Source: Oxalobacteraceae bacterium OTU3CINTB1
Lineage (GTDB): Bacteria; Pseudomonadota; Gammaproteobacteria; Burkholderiales; Burkholderiaceae_D
Length of the DNA: 64,000 bases
Reading direction: 5' to 3'
Assembly (NCBI GenBank): GCA_024123955.1
Contig: CP099652.1
Location: 5,518,001-5,582,000, forward strand
Of this stretch, positions 16,737 through 25,716 are shown piece by piece. Under the pieces are notes generated by a model. It saw nothing but the letters and a program-made list of their open reading frames with translations, ran no database searches and was not told where the DNA came from. Position 1 is the stretch's first letter; every line of letters begins with the position of its first letter. The translations under genes and the position numbers were made by a program.

Positions 16737-18137
16737 TTAAACCAGGGCGGCGCTGAACGACTCGGGCCGCCGCGCAAGCAGGAGGGACAGCCGTTGAAGA
16801 CCCGCCCGCAAGCGTCCACGGTCCTTGATGCTACCCAGCGAGATCCGGATCGCGTTCACGGATACGCCGCCCGTGGCGAATGCCTCAGCCGGCGTGACCG
16901 CGATGCCTTCGCTGTCGGCGGCACGCGCCAGCTGCGAGGAGTTCCAGTACGCCGGCAATTCGAGCCAGACATGCAGGCCGTCTCCGGCGCCGCTGTACCG
17001 CCCCGCCAGAATATCCCGCGCCATCCGGTGGCGCAGGCGCGCCTCGCTGCGTACTCCTTCCATCAAGCGGCCGGCAGAACCGTCGAGTATCCACTGGGTG
17101 GCCAACGCGGCCGCCAGCGGAGCGGCCATCAGCGCAAATGACCTGAGCGCGACCAGGAAACGTTCGCGTTCGTGCGCATCGCGTATCAGCACGAAGGCGA
17201 CGCGCAAGCCTGGTGTCAGGCATTTCGACAGCGTCGAGATGTAGACCACCCGTTCCGGCGCAACCGTGGCAATGGGCGGCGGCGGGGCCTCGGCAAGGAG
17301 CCAGTAGGGATCGTCCTCGAGGATGCGTACATTGCAGCGCTGCGCGATGTCGGCGAGAGCCTTGCGCCGGCGTTCCGGCATGGTGATGGCGGTCGGGTTC
17401 TGCAGTGTCGGATTGAGGTAGACCAGCCCCGGCTTGTGCTGGCGGCAGGCCTCCTCGAGCATCTCCGGCACCATCCCGTGCTGGTCCGCTTGCACCGCGA
17501 TGACGTGCCGGCCGAATTGGGTCGCGGCGGCACGCAAGCCGGGATAACTCGTGGACTCCGCCAGGATCACGTCGCCGGGCTCGGTCAACGCGAGGATCAC
17601 TGCGGCGATCGCCGCCTGCGCCCCCGGACAGACAACCACCTGTCGCGCGTCCAGTATTCCGAACATCGGCTCAAGCCATTTGGCGCCGGCGTTACGGTCG
17701 GAGTCGCTCCCTCCGCCCAAGTGGTACGTCATCAGCATTTGATTATCCGCCCTCATCAAGACCTGAGACAAACCCTGTTTCAGCATGTCGTCGAAGTCCA
17801 CGCCGTCCGGCGGTGGCGGGGTATTCATGCCCAGGTCGAGGATCGAGGTCCATTCGACTTTCGGCGCCGCCACATACGTGCCCCGGGCGCCGCGCCCCTC
17901 CAACAAGTTGCGGCGCCTGGCTTCGTCGTAGGCGCGCGTGATCGTCGTCAGGTCGACGCCCAGCTGCGCCGCCAACTGGCGCTGCGGAGGGAGACGGTTG
18001 CCCGGTTTCAGCGATCCGTCCACCACCGCCGCCTGCAACGCATCCGCAATCTGCAAAAACCGTGGCCCTTTGTTCCCGGCCAGACGCGGCAACCAGATTG
18101 GCAAACTTTCATCTTGTATGGTTTTCGACTGGGACAT
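16737..18137 (-). CDS. MocR-type regulator (GntR HTH plus aminotransferase domain)
   Basis: A 466-residue PLP-dependent transcription factor. Residues 20-95 are a GntR winged helix (GNRLPPQRQLAAQLGVDLTT, ITRAYDEARRRNLLEGRGAR). The remainder is a class I aminotransferase fold, with a PLP lysine likely in YISTLSKCLTPGLRVAF and an EDDPYW motif for the pyridine. MocR proteins sense a PLP adduct with an amino compound and control adjacent genes. The divergent small membrane-protein gene at 18215 is the nearest candidate target across a 77-base gap. No catabolic operon is linked. Confidence 0.88.
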   Translation of the reverse strand: MSQSKTIQDESLPIWLPRLAGNKGPRFLQIADALQAAVVDGSLKPGNRLPPQRQLAAQLGVDLTTITRAYDEARRRNLLEGRGARGTYVAAPKVEWTSILDLGMNTPPPPDGVDFDDMLKQGLSQVLMRADNQMLMTYHLGGGSDSDRNAGAKWLEPMFGILDARQVVVCPGAQAAIAAVILALTEPGDVILAESTSYPGLRAAATQFGRHVIAVQADQHGMVPEMLEEACRQHKPGLVYLNPTLQNPTAITMPERRRKALADIAQRCNVRILEDDPYWLLAEAPPPPIATVAPERVVYISTLSKCLTPGLRVAFVLIRDAHERERFLVALRSFALMAAPLAAALATQWILDGSAGRLMEGVRSEARLRHRMARDILAGRYSGAGDGLHVWLELPAYWNSSQLARAADSEGIAVTPAEAFATGGVSVNAIRISLGSIKDRGRLRAGLQRLSLLLARRPESFSAALV

Positions 18138-18214
18138 TTTGCCTCTATGTATGGATATTGTTTTTAGGTAGTATGCCTTACGATAGATAGTGGCATAGCC
18201 TGGAAATACCCAAA

Positions 18215-18448
18215 ATGATCGATTGGATCCCTGTAGTCTTCGTTATCTTCAAGTTTCTCGTGCTCGGTATCGGCATGTACTTCGCCATCAAGTGGCATTA
18301 CGACCAAGGGAAAAAGAACAAAGAGAAGCGCGCGGTGCTCCGCGCGAGCGGCAAGGTGGCCGCCATCTTCTTGCTATCGCTGCTGGCACTGGGATTGGTC
18401 ATCTTCGCCCTTATCAAGATGCTCGGCATGGACTTGAACTTCCCATGA
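18215..18448 (+). CDS. Small two-helix membrane protein
   Basis: A 77-residue protein with two predicted membrane helices (about residues 4-24 and 48-70) separated by a strongly basic loop (YDQGKKNKEKRAVLRASGK). No family was recognised. The ATG at 18215 is preceded by weak ribosome-site sequence. It diverges from the MocR gene, and its stop codon lies in the loop of a perfect hairpin. A membrane accessory or small stress protein is possible, but nothing in the sequence proves it. Confidence 0.6.
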   Translation: MIDWIPVVFVIFKFLVLGIGMYFAIKWHYDQGKKNKEKRAVLRASGKVAAIFLLSLLALGLVIFALIKMLGMDLNFP

Positions 18449-18461
18449 AGGGAAGTTCAAG
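18433..18461. terminator. Perfect 12-base-pair hairpin overlapping a stop codon
   Basis: CTTGAACTTCCC (18433-18444) and GGGAAGTTCAAG (18450-18461) form a perfect stem with a five-base loop that contains the TGA of the small membrane protein gene. No T-run follows, so intrinsic termination is uncertain. It separates converging genes. Confidence 0.5.
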
Positions 18462-18470
18462 CGAATAGCA

Positions 18471-19415
18471 TTAGCGGACGCCGGCCTTCTCCAACTGCTC
18501 GATCTCGACATCGCCGTCGTCCACCAGCCGCTCCCACCCTTCGAACTTGCCCATGCCGCGCGTGCGGGCAATCGAGAGCAGCAGGCTTTGTCCCGGCGCC
18601 TGGCGCTCCGGCTGCAACTGGTACACCGGATCGGCGAACGCCTGCGCCGGCGTGACGATCGTCCATCCCATATCGACGAACTGCTGGATCACATCCTTCA
18701 ACCACAGCGCGTTGATCAGGTTGTGATGCTGTAGCAGCACCTGCGGAATATCCCGCCCTTCCAGCTTGCGCGACAAATCACGATAGGCGATCGCCCGCTG
18801 TTTAACGTGCGCCAGGTAGGCCCGCTTGACCGGCTCGATGTCCGCCTTGGGATTGGCCCGCAATACTTCGTTGAGCTTCGCGTCCAGGCGCCAGTCGCTG
18901 GTGTCCAGGCTCACATAGCCATTGCGGTAGCCCTGCTCCTTGAGGAAGCTTCGCATGCCGTCCCGCTTTTCCGGCGTGTTCCCCTCGCGCAGATAGGTGA
19001 AGCGGAACCACTTTCGATACCCCGGCAAGGTGGACGTGATGCGGTCGCAGTCGAGGATCTCACGCTGGTACTGCGCCAACGTCACTTTGGCTGAATTCAA
19101 ATCCGGATGCGTCATCGTGTGGTTGCCCAGCACATGGCCGGCATCGCCCCACGCCTTGGCAAGCGCGTAGCCGGCCGGCTTGGTGGCGCCGAAGTCGCAG
19201 GTGACAAACAACGCCGCCGATACCTTGTGCGCGGCCAGCGCGTCGAGCATGGCCTGGTTGCGCTGCTGCGGCGACATCAACGGCGTGTCCTCCAGCTGCG
19301 GCCCGTCGTCGAAGGTGAAGGCCACCGACTGCGCTTGCGCCGCGCAGATGCCAGCGAGTGCCATTATCGCGGCCACTGCGGTTAAGCGAATCCGATGACG
19401 AAGTGTTACCAACAT
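18471..19415 (-). CDS. Exported polysaccharide deacetylase (NodB fold)
   Basis: A 314-residue carbohydrate esterase 4-type protein. Residues 1-28 form a signal peptide (LTAVAAIMALAGICAAQA). Motif 1 FTFDDGP (catalytic base Asp, metal Asp) and motif 2 NHTMTHPDL (metal histidines) are intact. The later motifs are less typical: YLREGNTPEKRDG in place of the usual RxPY, and VLLQHHNLINALWL as the final His motif. The family removes N-acetyl or other acyl groups from chitin-like, peptidoglycan or exopolysaccharide chains in the periplasm. It is monocistronic, and the target glycan is unknown. Confidence 0.85.
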   Translation of the reverse strand: MLVTLRHRIRLTAVAAIMALAGICAAQAQSVAFTFDDGPQLEDTPLMSPQQRNQAMLDALAAHKVSAALFVTCDFGATKPAGYALAKAWGDAGHVLGNHTMTHPDLNSAKVTLAQYQREILDCDRITSTLPGYRKWFRFTYLREGNTPEKRDGMRSFLKEQGYRNGYVSLDTSDWRLDAKLNEVLRANPKADIEPVKRAYLAHVKQRAIAYRDLSRKLEGRDIPQVLLQHHNLINALWLKDVIQQFVDMGWTIVTPAQAFADPVYQLQPERQAPGQSLLLSIARTRGMGKFEGWERLVDDGDVEIEQLEKAGVR

Positions 19416-19545
19416 ATTTTCTCCTTAAGGGCGATTTAATCGAACGCCGAGCTCATCCATGCCAGAATGAAAGCCGAGGTAACATGCAAGGCCTCAACGT
19501 CCCATTTGTTTCCTCGACATCATACTTCAACCATCCGAGGACAAA

Positions 19546-20112
19546 ATGCGACTTCCACTCATCCCCCCGAACGAACTGAGCCCCGAACAAAAAGACCTGT
19601 ACGACAGCATGCGCAAAGGCATCGCCAGCAACTTCAACGCCTTCAAGGTCGAACGCGAAGACGGCGCCCTGATGGGCCCCTGGAATCCGTGGCTGCACGA
19701 GCCGGGCATCGGCAAGGCGATCTGGGACCTGACCCTGGCCATGACAGCAAACGCCGTCCTGCCGGACAATGTGCGCCAGATCGCGATTCTCGTGGTTGGC
19801 GCCCGCTATAACGCCGCCTATGAACTGTACGCGCACGTCGCCGTCGCCGAGAAAGCCGGCATGTCGGCCGAGCGCCTGGCCGCGCTGGTGGCGGACCTGA
19901 AGCCGGTCGACCTGTCGAAGCAGGAGAACGTCGCCTTCGATTTCTCGTACGCGCTCAGTCGCGGAGGCACGCTGCCGGAGCCCCTGTACCGGCTCGCGAT
20001 CGACACCTTCGGCCAGCATGGCACCAACGAATTGATCTACCTGGTGGGCCTGTACGCGCTGGTATCGACGACGCTGAACGGCTTTAACGTGCCGGTGCCG
20101 GAACGTGAATAA
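19546..20112 (+). CDS. Carboxymuconolactone decarboxylase-family protein
   Basis: A 188-residue all-helical protein of the CMD/AhpD superfamily (MRLPLIPPNELSPEQKDLYD at the start). The core VRQIAILVVGARYNAAYELY, with AHVAVAEKAGMSAE, carries the E-x-x-x-H spacing of the CMD type but no CxxC pair, so AhpD-like peroxidase chemistry is unlikely. It may be a decarboxylase-like or hydrolase-like enzyme of unknown substrate. It overlaps the start of the patatin gene by eight bases, so the two are co-translated. Confidence 0.8.
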   Translation: MRLPLIPPNELSPEQKDLYDSMRKGIASNFNAFKVEREDGALMGPWNPWLHEPGIGKAIWDLTLAMTANAVLPDNVRQIAILVVGARYNAAYELYAHVAVAEKAGMSAERLAALVADLKPVDLSKQENVAFDFSYALSRGGTLPEPLYRLAIDTFGQHGTNELIYLVGLYALVSTTLNGFNVPVPERE

Positions 20113-21277
20113 GCGCGATACCGGCACGCTGCCCGACAGCCGGCTCAAGCCCGCCAGCGCGGGTCCATCGGAGTTCGGCAGCGTCGCCCTGGTGCTGCAA
20201 GGCGGCGGCGCGCTGGGCGCCTACCAAGCCGGCGTCTACGAACGCCTGCTGGAAAGCGGCATCGAGCCGCATTGGTTGTCGGGCATTTCGATTGGCGCCA
20301 TCAACAGCGCCATCATCGCCGGCAACGCCCGGGAAAACCGGGTCGCGCGGCTGCGCGAATTCTGGGAACTGGTCAGCGATGGCGGCCCTCCCGGCGCCAA
20401 CTGGAGCGGGCTGGCGCTGGCCGACGCGACGCGGGCCTGGGTCAACCAGCTCGCGGCAGGCAGCGCGTTCGTGCGCGGCGTGCCGGGCTTTTTCGAGCCG
20501 CGCATGCCGTCCTTCGGGTTCGGCAGCGGCAGCGGCGCCACCAGCTTCTATGACACCTCGCCGTTGCGCGCCACCCTGGAACGGCTAGTCGATTTCGATC
20601 GCATCAACGCGCGCGAGACAAGGCTCAGCGTCGGCGCGGTGAACGTCCGCACCGGGAACTTCGCCTACTTCGACAACGCCACCGAGCACATACGGGTCGA
20701 GCACATCATGGCAAGCGGTGCGCTGCCGCCGGCCTTCGAAGCAGTGGAGATCGATGGCGAAAAATACTGGGACGGCGGCATGGTGTCGAACACGCCGCTG
20801 GAATGGGTGCTGTCCAACAGCTCGGGCCTCGACACGCTGGTCTGGCAAGTCGATTTGTGGAGCGCCCATGGCGAACTGCCGCGCGACATGGCCAGCGTCG
20901 CCACGCGCATGAAGGAGATCCAGTATTCCAGCCGCACCCGCATGGCGACCGACTCACTGCGCAGGGTGAAAAAGCTGCACACCGCGCTGAGCGAACTGTT
21001 GGCCGTCATCCCGGCGGACATGGCGGCCAGCCCGCAAGCAAAGCTGCTGGCGGCGGCAGGCGATCCAGCCCTCTACAACATCGTCGAACTGGTCTACCGT
21101 TCGGCGACTTACGAGGGCCAGTACAAGGATGTGGAGTTTTCCCGCAGGACGATGAACGAGCATTGGCAGGCCGGCTACAAGGACGCCGACACCACGCTCA
21201 CGCACAAGGAAATCCTTCAGCTGCCCAGCATCGACGACAATCCGGCCGTCTTCGATTTCCTCACGAAGCCGGCTTAG
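20105..21277 (+). CDS. Patatin-like phospholipase
   Basis: A 390-residue lipid acyl hydrolase with the patatin Ser-Asp dyad. ALVLQGGGALGAYQAGVYE forms the oxyanion hole, GISIGAIN holds the nucleophilic Ser, and YWDGGMVSNTPLEW holds the Asp. The C-terminal third (YKDVEFSRRTMNEHWQAGY, DADTTLTHKEI) matches the DUF3734 extension common in bacterial patatins. The GTG start at 20105 overlaps the stop of the upstream CMD gene. It probably acts on cytoplasmic-side membrane lipids, as no signal peptide is seen. It ends tail-to-tail with the MBL-fold gene, overlapping by 17 bases. Confidence 0.9.
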   Translation: MNKRDTGTLPDSRLKPASAGPSEFGSVALVLQGGGALGAYQAGVYERLLESGIEPHWLSGISIGAINSAIIAGNARENRVARLREFWELVSDGGPPGANWSGLALADATRAWVNQLAAGSAFVRGVPGFFEPRMPSFGFGSGSGATSFYDTSPLRATLERLVDFDRINARETRLSVGAVNVRTGNFAYFDNATEHIRVEHIMASGALPPAFEAVEIDGEKYWDGGMVSNTPLEWVLSNSSGLDTLVWQVDLWSAHGELPRDMASVATRMKEIQYSSRTRMATDSLRRVKKLHTALSELLAVIPADMAASPQAKLLAAAGDPALYNIVELVYRSATYEGQYKDVEFSRRTMNEHWQAGYKDADTTLTHKEILQLPSIDDNPAVFDFLTKPA

Positions 21278-22589
21278 CTTCCTTGAGGCGCCGCAGTTGC
21301 GCCGCCTGGTAGGCGCCGAAGGCGTCGTTGAACAGGCAGCGTATCAGCGGATCGTCGACGATGTCGGCGTCGGCCGGCGCACCCGTGATCCGCATATACA
21401 TCGACGTCAGCGATTCCCCCAGCGCCAGGCCGGCGTACAGCTTGGCGATGGGGATTTCGGTCTGCCATGACGGCGCTTCCTCGTGCCCCGCCGCAGCGAT
21501 GCTGTCGCCATGGATGCGGTAGCGGTACTGCCGGACGGCGCCCGCATGATCGTAGACCGACAGTTGCCAGACGCATGGCGTCTCGAAGTAGCTGTCGGGT
21601 GGTAGTTCCATCTCCCGGTATTTGTCGAGCAAGCCCGCGCCGCAGTAGTCCAGCACCAGCGCGGTTTGCGCGTCCGTCAGCGGCGCGAAATGACTGGCGA
21701 TTTCGGAAGTCGGCGGCGGCGTGATATCAGCGTCGTATTGATAGTCGACGTCCTGTTCGCCGACCGGCTGCACCCAGGACAATGGCGCGGCTGGTGTCAA
21801 CGCTTGCGGCGTCAGTTCCATCGCGACGGAGGGATTGAGGCGGACCACGCGCGCATGCGGCAGCCATGCGCCGACCTCGCGCTCGAACTGCCGGTAGGTG
21901 ATCGGGAACAGTGCGTGGTTGTACCAGGACCATGGCTCCTGCACGAACTGGCAGGAGCTGGGAACGATGTAGCGCGGTGCGAGTGCGCGCAGCTGCCCGG
22001 GCCACTCCTCCGGAAGCTCCGGCAGGCCGCCCCCGGCGCGCGATGGCGCGATCACGTCGATTTCGCGCATGGTCTGGAAGGGCCACAGCACCATGTCCCA
22101 CGGCGCGAAGGCCGTGAGCTGTTCCAGCGTCTCCGGGTCCATCCACGAATCGACGACGTTCAGCACATTCAAGCCGCCGGCACGGATGTGAAACATCGAA
22201 TCGACATCGGCGTCGAGCGCCCTGCGCGGAATCACTTCGATCGCGCTCACCTGCACCGGCACATCCACCGCCAGCGCGCGCACGTCGCTGAAACCCAGCT
22301 CGCGTATCATCGCGAACAGTTCGTCGAACAGGCAGTAAAGATAGATCGGCGTGGCGCGCGGCAGCAGGTCCAGGCTCTCCATCGAACAATGGTCGTCGTG
22401 GAAGTGCGAGATGAACACCGCGTCCGGCGTGAGCTTCCTGATCTGTTCAAGGTCGAAGCGCACGGCGGGAAAGGCGTGGCAGTTGCGGCTGAACGGGTTT
22501 TCGAAAATCGGATCGAACAGTATCTGCGTGCCTTCGTGCTCGAAGACATAACCCGCGTGGAGTATCCTGGAAATGTTCAGGGGCGACAT
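21261..22589 (-). CDS. Metallo-beta-lactamase-fold protein with C-terminal extension
   Basis: About 442 residues. The N-terminal half is an MBL-fold hydrolase: AGYVFEHEGTQILFDPIF for the first strands and FISHFHDDHCSMESLDLL with the HxHxDDH zinc motif, resembling UlaG-type lactonases. The C-terminal half (from about 290) has no recognised domain. The ATG at 22589 (MSPLNISRI) is preferred because GGAG lies seven bases upstream; an earlier in-frame ATG at 22631 lacks a ribosome site and abuts a terminator. Substrate unknown. It overlaps the patatin gene end on the opposite strand. Confidence 0.8.
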   Translation of the reverse strand: MSPLNISRILHAGYVFEHEGTQILFDPIFENPFSRNCHAFPAVRFDLEQIRKLTPDAVFISHFHDDHCSMESLDLLPRATPIYLYCLFDELFAMIRELGFSDVRALAVDVPVQVSAIEVIPRRALDADVDSMFHIRAGGLNVLNVVDSWMDPETLEQLTAFAPWDMVLWPFQTMREIDVIAPSRAGGGLPELPEEWPGQLRALAPRYIVPSSCQFVQEPWSWYNHALFPITYRQFEREVGAWLPHARVVRLNPSVAMELTPQALTPAAPLSWVQPVGEQDVDYQYDADITPPPTSEIASHFAPLTDAQTALVLDYCGAGLLDKYREMELPPDSYFETPCVWQLSVYDHAGAVRQYRYRIHGDSIAAAGHEEAPSWQTEIPIAKLYAGLALGESLTSMYMRITGAPADADIVDDPLIRCLFNDAFGAYQAAQLRRLKEAKPAS

Positions 22590-22637
22590 GTGCGGACTCC
22601 AATCAAAATGTCGCGCTATCTTACCAGACATAAAAAC

Positions 22638-22672
22638 GCAAAAGCCCGCAGCGCGGGGCTGCGGGCTTTTGC
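22638..22672 (-). terminator. Strong bidirectional terminator after the comEA-like gene
   Basis: GCAAAAGCCCGCAGC (22638-22652) and GCTGCGGGCTTTTGC (22658-22672) form a perfect 15-base-pair stem with a five-base loop. It follows the comEA-like stop and insulates it from the MBL-fold gene. Confidence 0.85.
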
Positions 22673-22685
22673 TGGTGTGACAGAT

Positions 22686-23042
22686 TTATTTGCCGGCTGC
22701 GGCGACTGGCGTGGAGCTCGCTTTGGGAGCGGCTTTGTCGGCTTTGGGTTTGGCGGCGGCGGCCGTGGCGCCCTCTTTCGACTTGCCGTTCACCAGCAAA
22801 CCGGCCTCGGACAGCTTGGCGGCGTTCTTGCCGCCGACGCCTTTGACGCGCTGTTCAAAGTCGGCCCAGTCCTTGAACTCGCCTTTTTTTCGTTCTTCGA
22901 GAATGGCGGTGGACTTGGCGGGGCCGATACCCTTGATCGAATCGAGCGCGGCTGCGTCTGCTTTGTTGGCATCGACTTGTGCGAACGCAAAGCTCATCGT
23001 GGCGGCGAGCGTGGCAATACCCAGCATTAGTTTTTTGAACAT
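22686..23042 (-). CDS. comEA: ComEA-like helix-hairpin-helix DNA-binding protein
   Basis: A 118-residue exported protein. The signal peptide MFKKLMLGIATLAATMSFAF ends at AFA-Q, and two helix-hairpin-helix motifs follow (LDSIKGIGPAKSTAILEER and VKGVGGKNAAKLSEAGL). An Ala/Lys/Pro-rich basic tail may add DNA affinity. ComEA homologues bind double-stranded DNA in the periplasm during natural transformation. No other com gene is in the window, so a competence role is inferred from family only. Confidence 0.85.
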   Translation of the reverse strand: MFKKLMLGIATLAATMSFAFAQVDANKADAAALDSIKGIGPAKSTAILEERKKGEFKDWADFEQRVKGVGGKNAAKLSEAGLLVNGKSKEGATAAAAKPKADKAAPKASSTPVAAAGK

Positions 23043-23145
23043 GTCTGTCTCCGTGGTTGGTGTCGAGCAAGGGCGAAAATCGCACCTTGAATACCCTTAA
23101 CGGGTAGACACCCAATCCCGGTTGACGCTGTTCGTATGAGCTAGA

Positions 23146-24105
23146 TCAAACGCCGAGGCCCGCGTCGAACAACTCTTCGCGCGTGACTGTTGCCGTGCCG
23201 AGCTTCCCTACAACGATGCCGCCGGCGCGGTTGGCCGTTTGCACCGCTTCGTTCCAGCCCGCGCCCGCGCCCAGCATGCACGCCATCGTGGCGATGACGG
23301 TGTCGCCCGCGCCCGAAACGTCGAACACTTCGCGCGCCTGCGCCGGCATGTGGAACTGGTCGTTCTCGGTGTACAAGGTCATGCCCTCTTCCGAGCGCGT
23401 GAGCAGCAAGGCGTCCAGCTTCAATTCCGCGCGCAGTTGCTGCGCCTTGGCCGTCAGTTGCTCTTCGCTGTTCCAGCTGCCGACGATGCGCTTCATCTCC
23501 GATTTGTTCGGCGTGAGCACGGTGGCGCCGCTGTAGCGCGAGAAGTCGTCGCCCTTCGGATCGACCATCACCACTTTGCCGGCCGCGCGCGCGGAGGCGA
23601 TCATGTCGGCCACGTTCACCAGGCTGCCCTTGGCGTAGTCCGACAGGACGATGACGTCGTAGTCGGCCAGCAGCGCCTTGAACTGCAGCAGTTTGTCGCG
23701 CAGGACGGTGTCGGTCGGCGCTTCTTCGAAATCGATGCGCACCATTTGCTGTTGGCGGCCGATCACGCGCAGCTTGATGATGGTGGAGATGGCGCTGTCG
23801 CGTTTCAGGTAGCTGTGGATGCCGCCGCCTTGCAGCAGCTGTTCCACTTCGGTGCCCGCTTCGTCGGCGCCGACCACGCCCAGCAAGCCGGCGTGCGCGC
23901 CCAGCGCGGCGGCGTTGCGCGCCACGTTGGCGGCGCCGCCCAGGCGCGCTTCGCGCTTTTCGATGCGCACGATGGGGACCGGCGCCTCCGGCGAAATGCG
24001 GCTGACGTCACCGAACCAATAGCGGTCCAGCATGACGTCGCCAACGACCAGGATGCGCACCTTGTCCAGTGCGGGGGATTGAAAAGCGGTGACGGAAGTA
24101 CTCAC
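23146..24105 (-). CDS. rfaE1: D-glycero-beta-D-manno-heptose-7-phosphate kinase
   Basis: A 319-residue PfkB/ribokinase-type sugar kinase corresponding to the N-terminal half of HldE. It phosphorylates heptose-7-phosphate for the ADP-heptose of the LPS inner core. ILVVGDVMLDRYWFGDVSRI is the family N-terminus, RLGGAANVARNAAALGA the sugar-binding region and VSGAGDTVIATMACML the anion hole with the catalytic Asp. The adenylyltransferase half is absent, as usual in betaproteobacteria, where it is a separate gene. It follows lapB by about 20 bases in the lapA-lapB-rfaE transcription unit. The epimerase gene hldD is not next to it. Confidence 0.92.
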   Translation of the reverse strand: MSTSVTAFQSPALDKVRILVVGDVMLDRYWFGDVSRISPEAPVPIVRIEKREARLGGAANVARNAAALGAHAGLLGVVGADEAGTEVEQLLQGGGIHSYLKRDSAISTIIKLRVIGRQQQMVRIDFEEAPTDTVLRDKLLQFKALLADYDVIVLSDYAKGSLVNVADMIASARAAGKVVMVDPKGDDFSRYSGATVLTPNKSEMKRIVGSWNSEEQLTAKAQQLRAELKLDALLLTRSEEGMTLYTENDQFHMPAQAREVFDVSGAGDTVIATMACMLGAGAGWNEAVQTANRAGGIVVGKLGTATVTREELFDAGLGV

Positions 24106-24124
24106 ATGGTCCTCTGATTTATTC

Positions 24125-25300
24125 TTAATTCATGACGTTCAGTTCTTCGGTGCGGCGTGGCGGGTAGGTCTCCCACCGGCTGCATCCAGGGCACTGCCAG
24201 TAGAACTGGCGCGCCTTGAAGCCGCAATGGCTGCACTGGTAGCGCGCCAGCTTCTGCGTGTAGCCATGCACCAGGTTTTTCACCATCGACAGTTCCGACA
24301 CCACGCTCGCCGGCGCATCGACCAGGCGCGCTTCCAGCAGCTTGTCCAGTCCCAGCAACGTCGGCGTGCGGCGCAGCTCATTGACCACCAGGTCCTTGGC
24401 GGCATCGAGGCCGTCCAGCTCCAGCACCGCCTTGTACACCACCTCCAGCAGGTCGATCGACGACGCCTGCTCCAGGTAGGACTTGATCAGATTAACGCCT
24501 TCGAGCTGGCGGCCGACCTTGCGGTAGCCGTCCATCATGCGCTGCGCCACCAGCGCGGTGTGCGGCACGCTGATTTGCTCGACGCGGCGCCACGTCATCA
24601 ACGCGCCCTCGACATCGTCCTTGGCCAGCTGCGCGTCGCCGATCAACAGGGTCGCGCGCACGTTGACACGGTCGGCCTGCAGCGATTTTTCCAGCAGCGG
24701 AAGCGCATCCTCGGGATGCAGGTGCACCAGCGCGTCCTGCGCCAGCTCGCAATAGAACTGCGCGATTTCCTTCTGACGCGATCCGGCGCCCGATTCCTGC
24801 AGGCCAATGGCCGCTTCGATGGCGCGCGGCCATTCCTTCTCGCGCTGGAAAATCTCCAGCAGCGCGCGCCGCGCCGGCACCGCGTACTGGCTGTGGATCA
24901 GGCGATTGAAGGTTTCCTCGGCGCGGTCGAGCAGGCCGGCCTTCAGGTAATCCATGCCCAGTTCATATTCGGCGTGCTCCTTCTGGTCCTGCGGCAGGTC
25001 GGGACGCGACAGCAAATTCTGGTGGACGCGGATGGCGCGTTCGGTCTCACCACGGCGGCGGAACAGGTTACCGAGGGCGAAGTGCATGTCGGCCGTTTCC
25101 GGGTCCATGCGCACGATCTCGATGAAGGCGTCGACCGCCTTGTCCGGCTGGTCGTTGAGCAGGAAGTTCAGGCCCTTGAAATAACCGCGCGGCAGCGAGC
25201 GCGATTCGGACACCAGCTGGCGGATGTCGACGCGCGCGGCGATCCATCCCATGCCGAAGAAGAGCGGGATGCCCAATAACATCCAGAGTTCAAATTCCAT
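24125..25300 (-). CDS. lapB: LPS assembly protein LapB (TPR plus rubredoxin-type zinc ribbon)
   Basis: A 391-residue inner-membrane-anchored TPR protein. An N-terminal hydrophobic helix (MEFELWMLLGIPLFFGMGWI) is followed by about eight TPR repeats (for example ADMHFALGNLFRRRGETERA). A C-terminal zinc ribbon carries YQCSHCGFK and QCPGCSRW. In E. coli LapB works with FtsH to degrade LpxC and so tunes lipid A synthesis. Placement between lapA and rfaE fits the LPS role. Length matches the family (389 in E. coli). Confidence 0.95.
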   Translation of the reverse strand: MEFELWMLLGIPLFFGMGWIAARVDIRQLVSESRSLPRGYFKGLNFLLNDQPDKAVDAFIEIVRMDPETADMHFALGNLFRRRGETERAIRVHQNLLSRPDLPQDQKEHAEYELGMDYLKAGLLDRAEETFNRLIHSQYAVPARRALLEIFQREKEWPRAIEAAIGLQESGAGSRQKEIAQFYCELAQDALVHLHPEDALPLLEKSLQADRVNVRATLLIGDAQLAKDDVEGALMTWRRVEQISVPHTALVAQRMMDGYRKVGRQLEGVNLIKSYLEQASSIDLLEVVYKAVLELDGLDAAKDLVVNELRRTPTLLGLDKLLEARLVDAPASVVSELSMVKNLVHGYTQKLARYQCSHCGFKARQFYWQCPGCSRWETYPPRRTEELNVMN

Positions 25301-25327
25301 GCTTGTTCTTGTCGTTGGTAGTGGTGC

Positions 25328-25630
25328 TTATTGTGTGGTGACGCCATCGGGCTGCGGCTGCGCGTTGACTTGCTGCGCCGACGATTGCAGCGTCGTGATG
25401 GTGGTTTTGTGTTTGTTCGTTTCGCGGCGGTGGCGGAACACGGTCGGCGTAAGCGCCAGCACGCCCAGGACGGCGCCGGCGACGAAGAAGCCGAGCAGCA
25501 TCAGCACCAGGGGTCCGCGCAGGTCATAGTGCAGGAAAAAGTGCAGATCGACTTCCTGCGTATTTTTCAGGGCAAAGCCAAAAAACAAGACGAATAGGAC
25601 GATTCCAATGAGGGTGGATACGAATTTCAT
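25328..25630 (-). CDS. lapA: LapA family membrane protein (DUF1049)
   Basis: About 100 residues with two membrane helices (VSTLIGIVLFVLFFGFAL and VLMLLGFFVAGAVLGVLAL) and a basic, coiled C-terminal tail (FRHRRETNKHK). The segment NTQEVDLHFFLHYDLRGPL between the helices is a DUF1049 hallmark. The ATG at 25630 is preferred; an upstream TTG at 25651 would add seven residues. LapA is the partner of LapB in controlling LPS synthesis. It is separated from ihfB by a terminator but is 27 bases from lapB. Confidence 0.92.
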   Translation of the reverse strand: MKFVSTLIGIVLFVLFFGFALKNTQEVDLHFFLHYDLRGPLVLMLLGFFVAGAVLGVLALTPTVFRHRRETNKHKTTITTLQSSAQQVNAQPQPDGVTTQ

Positions 25631-25716
25631 CAGCCTGGTTCCTGTTCTCAATTTCTAAGAGCGCCAGTATGGCACTAGTCACCAAATACTACAAAAAAAG
25701 CGCAAAAAAAGCGCGT

